A DNA stretch of 64,000 bases from BRHc4a sp049323915. Lineage in GTDB: Bacteria > Bacillota > Desulfotomaculia > Desulfotomaculales > Desulfocucumaceae. The notes below the pieces were generated by a model, which saw only the letters and a list, made by a program, of their open reading frames with translations, did not search any database and was not told where the DNA came from. This document shows positions 34,620-43,390 of the stretch, piece by piece. The position numbers and the translations under genes are program-made. Each line of letters opens with the position of its first letter. Position 1 is the stretch's first letter. The stretch covers positions 89,297 to 153,296 of the forward strand of contig JBMOPC010000131.1 of the NCBI GenBank assembly GCA_049323915.1, given 5' to 3'.

Positions 34620-34683
34620 TCTGACGGGAAAGTATTACAGTGAAGTCAATAAATACAGTTGTTTTTTCCACCGGGCGGGTTTG

Positions 34684-34692
34684 TGGTATAAT
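34684..34692 (+). promoter_or_regulatory. Extended -10 promoter for whiA
   Basis: TGGTATAAT (extended -10) is 23 bases before the whiA start, the same arrangement as before uvrB. The nearest TTG box (TTGTTT 34659) is 22 bases away, so the -35 is weak. whiA may thus be expressed apart from rapZ-yvcK. Confidence 0.55.
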
Positions 34693-34714
34693 GCCAGATA
34701 AAGGGGGGATCTCC

Positions 34715-35641
34715 TTGTCTTTTTCCGCCCAGACTAAAAACGAGCTGGCCCGGGTAACGGGTTCCAAAGATTGCTGCAGGCTGTCCGAGCTTTCAGCCCT
34801 TTTCAGGATGGACGGGAGTATAAATATAAGCGGGAAGCGCATTTACATAAATATTTTGAACGAGAACGCGGCAGTGGCCCGCAAGATATTCTCGCTGATC
34901 AGGGAGGTTTTCTGGGTTCAGGCCGAGGTGCTGGTGCAGCGCAGAAACAAGCTTAGAAAAAACAACATCTACCTGGTAAGGGTGCCGCCGCAGGAAATGA
35001 CCGCAGAAATACTGAGGGCTCTGGGGCTGGTGGATGAGAGCGGAAACCTTCTGGACAGTGTAAAGAAGGATTTTTTAAAAAAAGAGTGCTGCCGGAGGTC
35101 TTACCTGAGAGGAGCTTTTCTGGGGGGAGGGTCGGTAAACAACCCGGAGGGCACATATCACCTGGAAATAATAACCAACAACGAAAGCCACGCCGGGGAT
35201 ATTAAAAGGCTTATGAAGCGGTTCCGCCTGGACGCAAAGATAAACAGCCGCAAGAACTGGTTTGTGGTATACCTCAAGGAAAGCGAGCAGATAGTATCCT
35301 GCCTTAATATAATGGGCGCGCACGACGCGCTGCTGGACTTTGAAAACAAGAGAATATACAAGGATATGAGAAACCAGGTAAACAGGCTGGTCAACTGTGA
35401 AACGGCAAACCTGAACAAAACGGTGAATGCGGCGGTGCAGCAAATTGAAAGCATCAGGCGGATCAAGTCCGTAATGGGTCTGGACAAACTTCCCCCGGCC
35501 CTGCGTCAGGTGGCTGAAGCAAGGATAAGCAATCCCGACGCCAGCCTGAGGGAGCTTGGCGAGATGCTTGATCCCAGGCTGGGCAAATCCGGTGTCAATC
35601 ACCGCCTGAGAAAAATCGAGGAGATTGCGCAAAAAATGTAA
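34715..35641 (+). CDS. whiA: DNA-binding protein WhiA
   Basis: WhiA combines a degenerate LAGLIDADG homing-endonuclease-like fold with a C-terminal helix-turn-helix; it regulates sporulation septation in Streptomyces and chromosome segregation/division in Bacillus. The product is 308 residues, normal for the family: N-terminal SFSAQTKNELAR, central YLRGAFLGGGSVNNPEG, and C-terminal HTH region LRELGEMLDPRLGKSGVNHR. TTG 34715 is six bases after a GGGGGG run; a longer upstream frame runs through the promoter. Gene order rapZ-yvcK-whiA is the usual one. Confidence 0.95.
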   Translation: MSFSAQTKNELARVTGSKDCCRLSELSALFRMDGSINISGKRIYINILNENAAVARKIFSLIREVFWVQAEVLVQRRNKLRKNNIYLVRVPPQEMTAEILRALGLVDESGNLLDSVKKDFLKKECCRRSYLRGAFLGGGSVNNPEGTYHLEIITNNESHAGDIKRLMKRFRLDAKINSRKNWFVVYLKESEQIVSCLNIMGAHDALLDFENKRIYKDMRNQVNRLVNCETANLNKTVNAAVQQIESIRRIKSVMGLDKLPPALRQVAEARISNPDASLRELGEMLDPRLGKSGVNHRLRKIEEIAQKM

Positions 35642-35645
35642 TTTA

Positions 35646-35714
35646 AGAATACAGAAGTCAGGATACAGGAGTCAGAATTGACTGCCCAGGCCATTCTGAA
35701 TTCTGGATTCTGAA
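35646..35714. repeat. Inverted pair of heptad tracts, class 1
   Basis: CAGAAGT, CAGGATA, CAGGAGT, CAGAATT are followed, after a 14-base centre, by TTCTGAA, TTCTGGA, TTCTGAA. The two arms are opposite orientations of the same unit, so the RNA or DNA strand can fold into a long imperfect hairpin directly after whiA. Confidence 0.8.
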
Positions 35715-35737
35715 TTCTTCTTAAGAAGAGGTATTCT

Positions 35738-36286
35738 ATGGAAGGCAAAAGGCGACTTAAAAGTTTTCCCGCCCCTCCGGGGAAAAACTCACTCCATCTC
35801 TGGTACAGGGCGGTGCATCCGGCCAGGGTGGCGTATAATTTTATCATAATCACACTGTGCAAATATCTCCCCTCCCTGGGGCTGAAAAGGTGGCTGTACA
35901 GTAGGACCGGCATGAAGTTGGGGAAAGACGTTTCCTTCGGGCTGGCCGCCATGGTGGATATATTTTTCCCCGAACTTATTACCATAGGGGACAACTGCGT
36001 GATAGGGTACAACAGCACCATTCTCTGCCACGAATTTCTGATACACGAATACCGCACCGGAGAGGTGACAGTGGGGAAAGATGTGATGATTGGAGCCAAT
36101 GCCACCATACTTCCGGGGGTGTGTATCGGTGACGGGGCCGTGGTGGGAGCCGGAGCGCTGGTAAACAGCGATGTGCCGCCGGGGGCAATGGTGGCCGGAG
36201 TTCCGGCCCGGGTGATCAAAGGGTCCAAAGAGGCGGCTTCAGTCCGTCAGGGGCGGACCCCCAGGGTTCAGGGTCAGAAAGAATGA
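35738..36286 (+). CDS. Left-handed beta-helix (hexapeptide) acyltransferase
   Basis: A 182-residue member of the trimeric hexapeptide-repeat acetyl/acyltransferases. From about residue 68 onward the repeated hexapeptides are clear (ITIGDNCVIGYNSTI, then VTVGKDVMIGANATILPGVCIGDGAVVGAGALV in short steps), ending in the loop VPPGAMVAGVPARVIKG. The first 60 residues include a hydrophobic stretch (AYNFIIITLCKYL) that may sit at the membrane. The acceptor is unknown; YvoF of Bacillus, located near whiA/hprK genes, is similar. ATG 35738 follows AAGAGG. Overlaps the next gene by four bases. Confidence 0.85.
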   Translation: MEGKRRLKSFPAPPGKNSLHLWYRAVHPARVAYNFIIITLCKYLPSLGLKRWLYSRTGMKLGKDVSFGLAAMVDIFFPELITIGDNCVIGYNSTILCHEFLIHEYRTGEVTVGKDVMIGANATILPGVCIGDGAVVGAGALVNSDVPPGAMVAGVPARVIKGSKEAASVRQGRTPRVQGQKE

Positions 36287-36903
36287 AGCATATTTATACA
36301 TTGCTCAAGTATCACTGGAATTCATTTTTGGACAATCCCTGGCAGTACAGATACGTTATTCTGCTGCTGGCGGTAAATATTCCGGGAACGGCATACGGCT
36401 ACTACTGGTATTCCGGACAGCTGGCCTCCACCCCCCGGGAACTGTGGCTGTTCGTGCCTGACAGCCCGCTTTCCACAACACTTTTTTCCGCTGTGCTGGC
36501 GCTGTCCCTTTTTGGATGCAGAAGCCCCTTCCTCAGCGTGTTGGCCTTTGCGGGCTGTATTAAATACGGACTGTGGGCGGTGATAATAATAAGCCATTTC
36601 TGGGGTACGGGGGGCGACATTGAATTCAAGGTGTCCATGCTATGGGTGTCCCACCTGGGAATGGCCGCCCAGGGCATGATATACCTCCGAGCGGACGGCC
36701 CCGTGACGCCCCCGGTTATTGCCGGGACGGCGTTATGGATGTTTATAAACGACTTTCTTGACTACCGCCTGGAAATTCACCCTTACCTGTATGACCCGGG
36801 ACAGTTTTTCCTGGCCGGGTATTCAGCGTCGGTCCTTTCCGGCCTTATGCTTTTTTTATTGCTGTTTATGCTTTGGAAAAAGCCGTCGGGCGGTAAAGGG
36901 TGA
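36283..36903 (+). CDS. DUF1405 family membrane protein
   Basis: A 206-residue integral membrane protein with six hydrophobic segments, starting at an ATGA overlap with the acyltransferase. Features fit the DUF1405/YpjA family: an N-terminal FLDNPWQYRYVILLLAVNIPG, a central polar loop, and FINDFLDYRLEIHPYLYDPG (quoted in part as NDFLDYRLEIHPYL) near residue 155. No function is known for the family. The coupled start suggests it works with the acyltransferase. Confidence 0.8.
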   Translation: MKHIYTLLKYHWNSFLDNPWQYRYVILLLAVNIPGTAYGYYWYSGQLASTPRELWLFVPDSPLSTTLFSAVLALSLFGCRSPFLSVLAFAGCIKYGLWAVIIISHFWGTGGDIEFKVSMLWVSHLGMAAQGMIYLRADGPVTPPVIAGTALWMFINDFLDYRLEIHPYLYDPGQFFLAGYSASVLSGLMLFLLLFMLWKKPSGGKG

Positions 36904-36963
36904 TGAAAAAGCGAAAATGTGAATATGCTGGTAACAGCTAAGGGTGGCAGGAAAACAGGCAGT

Positions 36964-36992
36964 TTGCAGAGAATAGAAAACGATATTAGAAT
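36964..36992 (+). promoter_or_regulatory. Promoter for rpoN
   Basis: TTGCAG (36964-36969), 17 bases, TAGAAT (36987-36992), 52 bases before the start codon. Good sigma-A type match in the only long gap upstream of rpoN. Confidence 0.65.
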
Positions 36993-37044
36993 GTTTTAAA
37001 TTGTTTTTCGGTTGATTAACCATCCGCTGTAGGGAGTGAAGGGC

Positions 37045-38448
37045 ATGCGCATGGGTTATGGCCTCCATATGGAACAAACTCAAAAACTAATCATGACTCC
37101 CGAACTGCGTCAGGCCATCACTGTTCTGCAGCTCTCTTCCCTGGAATTGGGCATGTACATAGAGCAGCAGCTTCAGGAAAACCCCCTTCTGGAGCTGAAA
37201 GATGAAAGCCATGAAAACGGCGAATCGGAGACTGTCAGGGAAGAAGGGGGAGAGGAGGGCCAGGTCTGGGATGTGGAATGGCAGGAGTATTTTTCGGACA
37301 GCAGTGACTTGGGGATGCCTAAAATAGAGAAGGGTGATCAGACCGGATATACCTACGAGAATTTTGTAAGACAGGTTCCCACCATGACCGAGCATCTTAT
37401 GTTCCAGCTAAGCCTGAGCCGGTGCGGACCAAAGGAGAAAAGAATCGGCGAGTACCTGATTGGAAACATAGACGGTAACGGCTATCTGCAGATTTCGGTG
37501 GAGGAGGCGGCGAGGCATCTTGGAGCGCCGGTGGAAGAGGTGGAAGGTGTTCTGGCCGTCATTCAGACTTTTGACCCGGTGGGAGTGGGCGCCAGGAGCC
37601 TGGAGGAGTGCCTGCTGATACAGGTGAACCAGAAAGGGATGGAAGACCCCCTGCTGCGGCAGGTCATTAAAAACCACCTGGTGGACCTGGCCAAGGGAAA
37701 ACTGGGGCGAATGGCCCAGGTGCTGGGTGTCACCATACAGGAGGTGCAGAGGGCCGCCGACATAATCAAATCCCTCGATCCCAAACCCGGGCGCAATTTC
37801 AGCAACCCCAACGACACACGGTACATAGTGCCCGATATTGTACTTGAAAAGGTGGAGGGGGACTATGTAATACTGATAAACGACAACTCCATTCCCAGGA
37901 TTACCATCAGCGCGGCCTACCGGTCGGTGCTGAACCAGGACAGGAACTCCGACCCCAAGACCCGGAGGTTTGTGGAAAGCAAGCTAAACTCCGCAGTCTG
38001 GCTGTTGCGCAGCATCGAGCAGCGGAGGATGACTCTTTATAAAGTCGCCAGCTGCCTGGTTGATTTGCAAAGGGATTTTCTGGAGAGGGGAGTTAAGTAC
38101 TTAAAGCCCCTCAACCTTAAAAAAGTGGCCGATATAGTCGGCCTGCACGAGTCCACGGTCAGCCGGGCCACTTCAAACAAGTACATCCAGACACCCCAGG
38201 GAGTGCTGGAGATGAAATATTTCTTCAGCTCCGGGCTCAGCAGCACCACCGGGATCGCTGCCTCCGCCGAGTCCATCAAGAAAATGCTGAAGGAGATTGT
38301 GGCTTCGGAGGACGCCAAAGACCCGTACAATGACCAGAAAATAGTGGAGATTTTGAGACGGAAGGAAATAATAATATCCCGCCGGACGGTGGCTAAGTAC
38401 CGTGACGAACTGGGCATAGCCCCCATCAGGAAAAGAAAAAGGTATTAA
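37045..38448 (+). CDS. rpoN: RNA polymerase sigma-54 factor
   Basis: Sigma-54 directs RNA polymerase to -24/-12 promoters and needs an AAA+ activator. The 467-residue protein has glutamine/leucine-rich region I (QTQKLIMTPELRQAITVLQL), an acidic region II, the core-binding region, an HTH (LKKVADIVGLHESTVSRAT) and the RpoN box (ISRRTVAKYRDEL) near the end. ATG 37045 is eight bases after AGGGAG; ATG 37051 and GTG 37036 are alternatives. It lies directly upstream of the gap operon, but a terminator separates them. Two sigma-54 activators and two -24/-12 promoters occur about 20 kb downstream in this window. Confidence 0.97.
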   Translation: MRMGYGLHMEQTQKLIMTPELRQAITVLQLSSLELGMYIEQQLQENPLLELKDESHENGESETVREEGGEEGQVWDVEWQEYFSDSSDLGMPKIEKGDQTGYTYENFVRQVPTMTEHLMFQLSLSRCGPKEKRIGEYLIGNIDGNGYLQISVEEAARHLGAPVEEVEGVLAVIQTFDPVGVGARSLEECLLIQVNQKGMEDPLLRQVIKNHLVDLAKGKLGRMAQVLGVTIQEVQRAADIIKSLDPKPGRNFSNPNDTRYIVPDIVLEKVEGDYVILINDNSIPRITISAAYRSVLNQDRNSDPKTRRFVESKLNSAVWLLRSIEQRRMTLYKVASCLVDLQRDFLERGVKYLKPLNLKKVADIVGLHESTVSRATSNKYIQTPQGVLEMKYFFSSGLSSTTGIAASAESIKKMLKEIVASEDAKDPYNDQKIVEILRRKEIIISRRTVAKYRDELGIAPIRKRKRY

Positions 38449-38473
38449 TCAGCCCCGGGGGCCGGAATTACGG

Positions 38474-38489
38474 GTCGGAATCCAGAATC
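38474..38489 (+). repeat. Short class-1 heptad remnant after rpoN
   Basis: CGGGTCGGAAT head followed by only two units (CCAGAAT). It shows the head sequence without a long tract. Confidence 0.45.
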
Positions 38490-38501
38490 GAAAATGATCT
38501 G

Positions 38502-38526
38502 AGCACACCAAACGGGTGTGCTTTTT
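38502..38526 (+). terminator. Rho-independent terminator after rpoN
   Basis: AGCACACC/GGTGTGCT stem with a 5-base loop and a T run. Confidence 0.9.
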
Positions 38527-38600
38527 GTCTGCTTATGACGAAGGCTGTCGCAGCCGACCATTTTATTTTTGCCAAATTGTATACAGTGAGCAGGAATCTA

Positions 38601-38630
38601 TTGCATTTAGATCGAATAGAATGTCATAAT
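38601..38630 (+). promoter_or_regulatory. Possible promoter of the glycolytic operon
   Basis: TTGCAT (38601), 18 bases, CATAAT (38625-38630), about 50 bases before gap. Boxes are fair, not strong. No CggR-type regulator gene precedes gap here. Confidence 0.4.
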
Positions 38631-38680
38631 TAAGATAATTTGTCAACTATAACATACTAATCAAGGAGCGGGTGTTAACA

Positions 38681-39712
38681 ATGACTGTACGTATCGGCAT
38701 CAATGGTTTTGGCAGAATAGGGCGCAACGTCCTGCGGGTGGCCCTGGGGCGGCCCGGCATAGAGGTTGTCGCCGTGAACCACAAATCCAGGCGTTTACCG
38801 GCGGACGACAAGTTTGCGGGCACTCTGGCACACCTATTGAAATATGATACCATACATGGTAAGCTGGATAATGACATACAGGGGGCAGGAAATTCAATCC
38901 AGGTAGATGGCCGGGAAATTAAGGCGCTGGCCGTTCAGGATCCTGCCACTCTGCCCTGGGCTGAACTGGGGGTAGATATAGTCGTTGAGTCCACCGGGAA
39001 GTTTAACAAGCCGGAGGATGCGGCGCTTCATCTCAGGGCCGGGGCCAGGAGAGTTGTTATCACCGCGCCGGCCAAAGGGGACGCCTTTACTGTAGTGATG
39101 GGTGTAAACCACAACGATTATAGCCCGGTGGATCACGCTGTGGTGTCCAACGCTTCCTGCACCACAAACTGCCTGGCCCCGGTGGCCAAGGTTATCGACG
39201 ATAAATTCGGCATAGTCAAGGGATTGATGACTACGGTGCACGCCGTGACCAACGACCAGCAGATACTGGATATGCCCCACCGCGATTTGAGGCGGGCCCG
39301 GTCCGGAGTTACCAGCATCATCCCCACCACCACCGGTGCGGCTAAAGCCGTTGCCCTTGTGCTCCCCCGGCTTAAGGGGAAGCTCAACGGATTTGCCATG
39401 AGGGTTCCGGTCGCAAATGTCAGCGTGGTGGACCTGGTGGCCCAGGTAGGCTGCAGGGTTACAAAGGATGAAGTAAATGCAGCGCTAAAGGAAGCATCGG
39501 AAAATGAATTAAAGGGCATCATGGCATATAGTGAACTGCCTCTGGTTTCGTCCGACTATAATGGCGATCCCCACTCCTCAATTGTTGACGCCCTCTCCAC
39601 CATGGCAATGGAGGGTGACATGATTAAAGTGGTGGCCTGGTACGACAACGAGTGGGGTTATTCCAACAGGATTGTCGACCTTGTAGAATACATGGCATCA
39701 AGGGGTTTGTAG
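38681..39712 (+). CDS. gap: Glyceraldehyde-3-phosphate dehydrogenase, type I
   Basis: Oxidises glyceraldehyde 3-phosphate to 1,3-bisphosphoglycerate. The 343-residue protein begins TVRIGINGFGRIGRN (Rossmann motif), has catalytic Cys in SNASCTTNCLAPV near residue 155 and the C-terminal WYDNEWGYSNR. Where NAD-specific enzymes have an acidic residue after the second strand (usually VND), this one reads VAVNHKSRRLPADD, with a short insertion and several basic residues; that may alter NAD/NADP preference. ATG 38681 fits the family N-terminus, though AAGGAG is 13 bases upstream; GTG 38672 is the alternative. First gene of gap-pgk-tpiA-gpmI-eno. Confidence 0.95.
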   Translation: MTVRIGINGFGRIGRNVLRVALGRPGIEVVAVNHKSRRLPADDKFAGTLAHLLKYDTIHGKLDNDIQGAGNSIQVDGREIKALAVQDPATLPWAELGVDIVVESTGKFNKPEDAALHLRAGARRVVITAPAKGDAFTVVMGVNHNDYSPVDHAVVSNASCTTNCLAPVAKVIDDKFGIVKGLMTTVHAVTNDQQILDMPHRDLRRARSGVTSIIPTTTGAAKAVALVLPRLKGKLNGFAMRVPVANVSVVDLVAQVGCRVTKDEVNAALKEASENELKGIMAYSELPLVSSDYNGDPHSSIVDALSTMAMEGDMIKVVAWYDNEWGYSNRIVDLVEYMASRGL

Positions 39713-39745
39713 CAAAATAAAAAGGGTCCTGTTATTCGAGATTAT

Positions 39746-39777
39746 GACCGGTCGAGGCAGGCCGGTCTGTCTTTTTT
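39746..39777 (+). terminator. Hairpin with T run between gap and pgk
   Basis: GACCGGTC/GGCCGGTC stem (one G-T), 6-base loop, then TGTCTTTTTT. It may partly terminate, giving more gap than pgk transcript, or process the mRNA. Confidence 0.7.
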
Positions 39778-39819
39778 GCCGGTTACCCCGGGATAAAAGG
39801 AATACAGGGAGGAAAACCA

Positions 39820-41004
39820 GTGAATAAAAAGAGTGTCAGGGACATAGAAGTAAGCGGCAAAAGGGTGCTGGTGAGGGTGGATTTCAACGTCCCCCTGGAC
39901 AAAAACGGAAACGTGACCGATGATACCCGGATCAGGGCGGCTCTGCCCACAATCCGCCACCTTATTGAAAAAAGGGGCAGGGTTGTTCTGGCTTCACACC
40001 TGGGGCGCCCCAAAGGAGCATTTAATGAAAAGTACAGCCTGAAGCCGGTGGCCCAAAGGCTGGAAGACCTGCTGGGCCAAAATGTGGCCGTGGTGGAAGA
40101 GGCCGTGGGCGACATTCCCCGCAATGCGGTAAACCAGCTCCGGGACGGAGAATTGTTGATGCTGGAGAATGTGAGGTTTTATCCCGAAGAGGAAAAAAAC
40201 GATGAAAGGTTCGCCAGGGCCCTTGCCGAACTGGCCGATGTCTTCGTAAACGACGCCTTTGGGGCCGCCCACCGGGCCCACGCCTCCACCGAGGGTGTGG
40301 CCCGCGTAATTCCCGGCGTGGCCGGACTCCTTATGGAAAAGGAAATAGAAATGCTGGGGAAGGCCCTGTCTTCACCGGATAAGCCCTTTGTGGCAATTAT
40401 CGGGGGGGCCAAGGTTTCAGACAAAATAGCAGTAATCGCAAACCTGCTGGATAAGGTGGATACCCTTATTATAGGCGGGGGCATGGCAAACACATTTCTC
40501 AAGGCGAAGGGCTATGACATGGGCAAATCCCTTCTGGAGGGGGACAAGGTGGACCTGGCCCGGGAGCTGATGGATAAAGCCCAAAACGCCGGGGTTGAAT
40601 TCATGCTGCCGGTGGATTTGGTGATATCAAGGGCTGCCGATCCCGAGGCAGAAAGAAAAACGGTAAAGGTGGAGGAGGTCCCCGGGGAATGGATGGCGCT
40701 GGACATCGGACCGGAAAGCTCCCGCCTGTTCAGTGAGGCTGTGAAGACCGCAAGTACCGTAGTCTGGAACGGCCCCATGGGGGTTTTCGAGATGAAGCCC
40801 TTTGCCGGGGGCACCTTCAGTGTCGCCAGGGCCCTTGCCGCAAGCCGGGCCGTCACCATAGTGGGGGGCGGGGACTCGGCTGCCGCTGTGGAAAAAGCCG
40901 GAGTGGCCGGCAGCATAACGCACATTTCCACCGGCGGAGGGGCGTCACTGGAATTCCTGGAGGGCAAAAAACTGCCCGGGCTTGCTGTTTTGCAGGATAA
41001 ATAG
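39820..41004 (+). CDS. pgk: Phosphoglycerate kinase
   Basis: Transfers phosphate from 1,3-bisphosphoglycerate to ADP. The 394-residue product shows RVDFNVPLDKNG (residues 19-30), LASHLGRPKG, NDAFGAAHRAHAS, and the nucleotide-binding loop VVWNGPMGVFE near 310, and GGGDSAAAV near 350. GTG 39820 follows GGGAGG at six bases. tpiA starts 11 bases after its stop. Confidence 0.98.
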   Translation: MNKKSVRDIEVSGKRVLVRVDFNVPLDKNGNVTDDTRIRAALPTIRHLIEKRGRVVLASHLGRPKGAFNEKYSLKPVAQRLEDLLGQNVAVVEEAVGDIPRNAVNQLRDGELLMLENVRFYPEEEKNDERFARALAELADVFVNDAFGAAHRAHASTEGVARVIPGVAGLLMEKEIEMLGKALSSPDKPFVAIIGGAKVSDKIAVIANLLDKVDTLIIGGGMANTFLKAKGYDMGKSLLEGDKVDLARELMDKAQNAGVEFMLPVDLVISRAADPEAERKTVKVEEVPGEWMALDIGPESSRLFSEAVKTASTVVWNGPMGVFEMKPFAGGTFSVARALAASRAVTIVGGGDSAAAVEKAGVAGSITHISTGGGASLEFLEGKKLPGLAVLQDK

Positions 41005-41015
41005 GAGTGATTTTA

Positions 41016-41774
41016 ATGCGTATGCCTGTCATAGCAGGAAACTGGAAAATGTATAAAACCATCGGTGAGGCCGTGAGTTTTGCCGAAGATCTAAAGGCTT
41101 GTGAAATACCCGCCCGGTGCCGGGTGGTGGTCTGCCCGCCTTTTACGGCACTGTCCGCGGTTTCCGCAGTCCTGGCGGGATGCCCGGTGGAACTGGGCGC
41201 ACAGAATATGTACCACATGGACGAGGGTGCCTTCACCGGGGAAGTTTCCCCACTGATGCTGAAGGAGGCCGGCTGTGGGTACGTGATACTGGGGCACTCC
41301 GAGAGAAGGCAGTTTTTCGGGGAAACCGACCGGGAAGTCAGCTCCAAGGTTGCTTCCGCCCTGGCCCACGGACTTACGCCCATAGTGTGTGTGGGTGAAG
41401 TGCTTTCAGAACGGGAGGCCGTGGATACCGAAAAGGTGGTGGAAGCCCAGTTGAGGGGATCTCTGTCGGGGCTGGCGGCGGATAAGGCCGGCAGTATTAT
41501 AATCGCCTACGAGCCGGTCTGGGCCATAGGCACCGGCCGGACGGCATCGGACTCCGACGCACAGCAGGTAAACCGCTTTATACGGGAACTGCTGGCCGGA
41601 ATGTTCGGGCATGATGCCTCGCAAAATATTCGCATACTTTACGGGGGAAGCGTCAAACCTGATAATGCGGCCGGTCTTATGGCGCAGCCCGATATAGACG
41701 GGGCCCTGGTGGGGGGTGCCAGCCTGGATGTCAGGAGCTTTGCAGCCATTGTCCGGGCGGCGGCAACTTGGTAG
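41016..41774 (+). CDS. tpiA: Triosephosphate isomerase
   Basis: Interconverts dihydroxyacetone phosphate and glyceraldehyde 3-phosphate. The 252-residue product has the catalytic lysine in AGNWKMYK, histidine in GHSERRQ and glutamate in AYEPVWAIGTG (residue about 167), and the phosphate loop YGGSVKPDN. ATG 41016 is placed by TAGGAG (41002-41007); the frame extends upstream to GTG 41007, inside the ribosome site. Confidence 0.98.
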   Translation: MRMPVIAGNWKMYKTIGEAVSFAEDLKACEIPARCRVVVCPPFTALSAVSAVLAGCPVELGAQNMYHMDEGAFTGEVSPLMLKEAGCGYVILGHSERRQFFGETDREVSSKVASALAHGLTPIVCVGEVLSEREAVDTEKVVEAQLRGSLSGLAADKAGSIIIAYEPVWAIGTGRTASDSDAQQVNRFIRELLAGMFGHDASQNIRILYGGSVKPDNAAGLMAQPDIDGALVGGASLDVRSFAAIVRAAATW

Positions 41775-41804
41775 TAAGTGGCAGCTGGTAGTAGCTGGCA
41801 TCTA
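41770..41804 (+). repeat. Class-2-like heptad tract at the tpiA stop
   Basis: Seven-base steps GGTAGTA, AGTGGCA, GCTGGTA, GTAGCTG, GCATCTA. The first unit contains the tpiA stop codon TAG (41772-41774). Confidence 0.5.
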
Positions 41805-41834
41805 ACCTGCGGCTGTATATTAGGAGGTACGGTT

Positions 41835-43388
41835 TTGGCTAAATTCAAGGGGCCTCTGGTGCTGGTGATACTTGACGGCTGGGGTCTGAGGGATTCTGCA
41901 GAGGGCAACGCCATCGCCGGGGCCAGTATACCCAACATGACCGGCTACCTGAAAGATTATCCCCATACAACCCTTATCTGCTCGGGAGAGGAGGTGGGGC
42001 TGCCTGAGGGACAGATGGGAAATTCCGAGGTGGGCCACCTGAATATGGGAGCCGGCAGGACAGTCTACCAGGAACTGACCCGCATTTCAAAATCCATAAG
42101 GGATGGGGAATTCTTTCATAACGACATGTTTCTGGAGGCGGTAAACCATTCGCTGAGGAATGAAGGGGCTCTCCATCTCATGGGGCTTTTGTCCGATGGA
42201 GGGGTGCACAGCCATATAACCCACCTTTTTGCCCTTCTTGAACTTGCCGGCCGTTACCGGCTGGAAAAGGTTTATGTGCACTGCTTTCTTGACGGAAGGG
42301 ATGTGCCCCCGGACAACGCCCTGGAATACATAGAAAAGCTGGAACAAAAAATAAAAGAGCTAAAAACGGGCAAAATAGCCACTGTAATGGGGCGTTATTA
42401 CGCCATGGACCGTGACCGGCGCTGGGACAGGACTGAGAGGGCCTACCGGGCCATAGCGGCGGGACAGGGGCTGAAGGCACTGTCGGCCGGGGCCGCCTTG
42501 GCCGAATCTTACGGACGCGGTGAGACTGATGAGTTTGTGCAGCCCACTGTCATAGAGGACGGCGCGGGCAGCCCGGTGGCCACAGTCAAATCAGGCGATG
42601 CCGTTATTTTCTTTAATTTCCGCCCGGACCGGGCCCGCCAGTTGACAAGGGCCTTTGTGGACAGGGAATTCCAGGGGTTTAACAGGGGAGACCCTATAGA
42701 GAATCTGTATTATCTGTGTATGACCCAGTATGATAAAACAATTGAGGCCCCGGTGGCCTTCAGGCCCCAGCGTCTGAAAAACACACTGGGGGAAGTGCTG
42801 AGCAGCGCCGGCGTCAGGCAGCTGCGGCTGGCCGAAACTGAGAAATACGCCCATGTAACCTTCTTTTTCAACGGTGGGGTTGAGACTCCTTATCCCGGGG
42901 AAGAAAGGATACTGATACCTTCACCCAGGGTGGCCACTTACGACCAGAAGCCCGAAATGAGCGCCCTGGAAGTAACCGAGGAGTTTATCGGGCAGCTCCA
43001 GTTCGACCGGTATAACGTTATCATCATGAATTACGCCAACCCTGACATGGTGGGCCACACCGGGGACATGGAGGCCGCCGTCAGGGCGGTGGAAACGGTG
43101 GACAGGTGCCTGGCCGGGGTTGTGGACTACGTTCTGCAGAAAAACGGTGTTGTTTTGATCACCGCCGACCACGGCAACGCCGAATACATGAAAGATAATG
43201 AAGGAAATCCGGTTACCGCCCATACCACCGAACCGGTGCCCTTTATACTGGTAAGCCGGCAGTTCAAAAACGCCTGTCTTAAGCCCGGCAGCCTGCAGGA
43301 TGTGGCCCCCACCGTGCTGGACCTGCTGGGGCTGGAAAAGCCGGTCGAAATGACGGGAAACAGTTTGATCTTACGGGATAAGAATTAG
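41835..43388 (+). CDS. gpmI: 2,3-bisphosphoglycerate-independent phosphoglycerate mutase
   Basis: Converts 3-phosphoglycerate to 2-phosphoglycerate with two Mn2+ ions and a phosphoserine. The 517-residue product has VLVILDGWGLRD (metal Asp, residues 9-20), the nucleophile serine in GQMGNSEVGHLNMGAGR near residue 62, DGRDVPP near 155 and TADHGNAEYM near 443. TTG 41835 follows TAGGAGGT at eight bases; the frame stays open to 41778 but lacks a ribosome site there. Confidence 0.97.
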   Translation: MAKFKGPLVLVILDGWGLRDSAEGNAIAGASIPNMTGYLKDYPHTTLICSGEEVGLPEGQMGNSEVGHLNMGAGRTVYQELTRISKSIRDGEFFHNDMFLEAVNHSLRNEGALHLMGLLSDGGVHSHITHLFALLELAGRYRLEKVYVHCFLDGRDVPPDNALEYIEKLEQKIKELKTGKIATVMGRYYAMDRDRRWDRTERAYRAIAAGQGLKALSAGAALAESYGRGETDEFVQPTVIEDGAGSPVATVKSGDAVIFFNFRPDRARQLTRAFVDREFQGFNRGDPIENLYYLCMTQYDKTIEAPVAFRPQRLKNTLGEVLSSAGVRQLRLAETEKYAHVTFFFNGGVETPYPGEERILIPSPRVATYDQKPEMSALEVTEEFIGQLQFDRYNVIIMNYANPDMVGHTGDMEAAVRAVETVDRCLAGVVDYVLQKNGVVLITADHGNAEYMKDNEGNPVTAHTTEPVPFILVSRQFKNACLKPGSLQDVAPTVLDLLGLEKPVEMTGNSLILRDKN

Positions 43389-43390
43389 GG

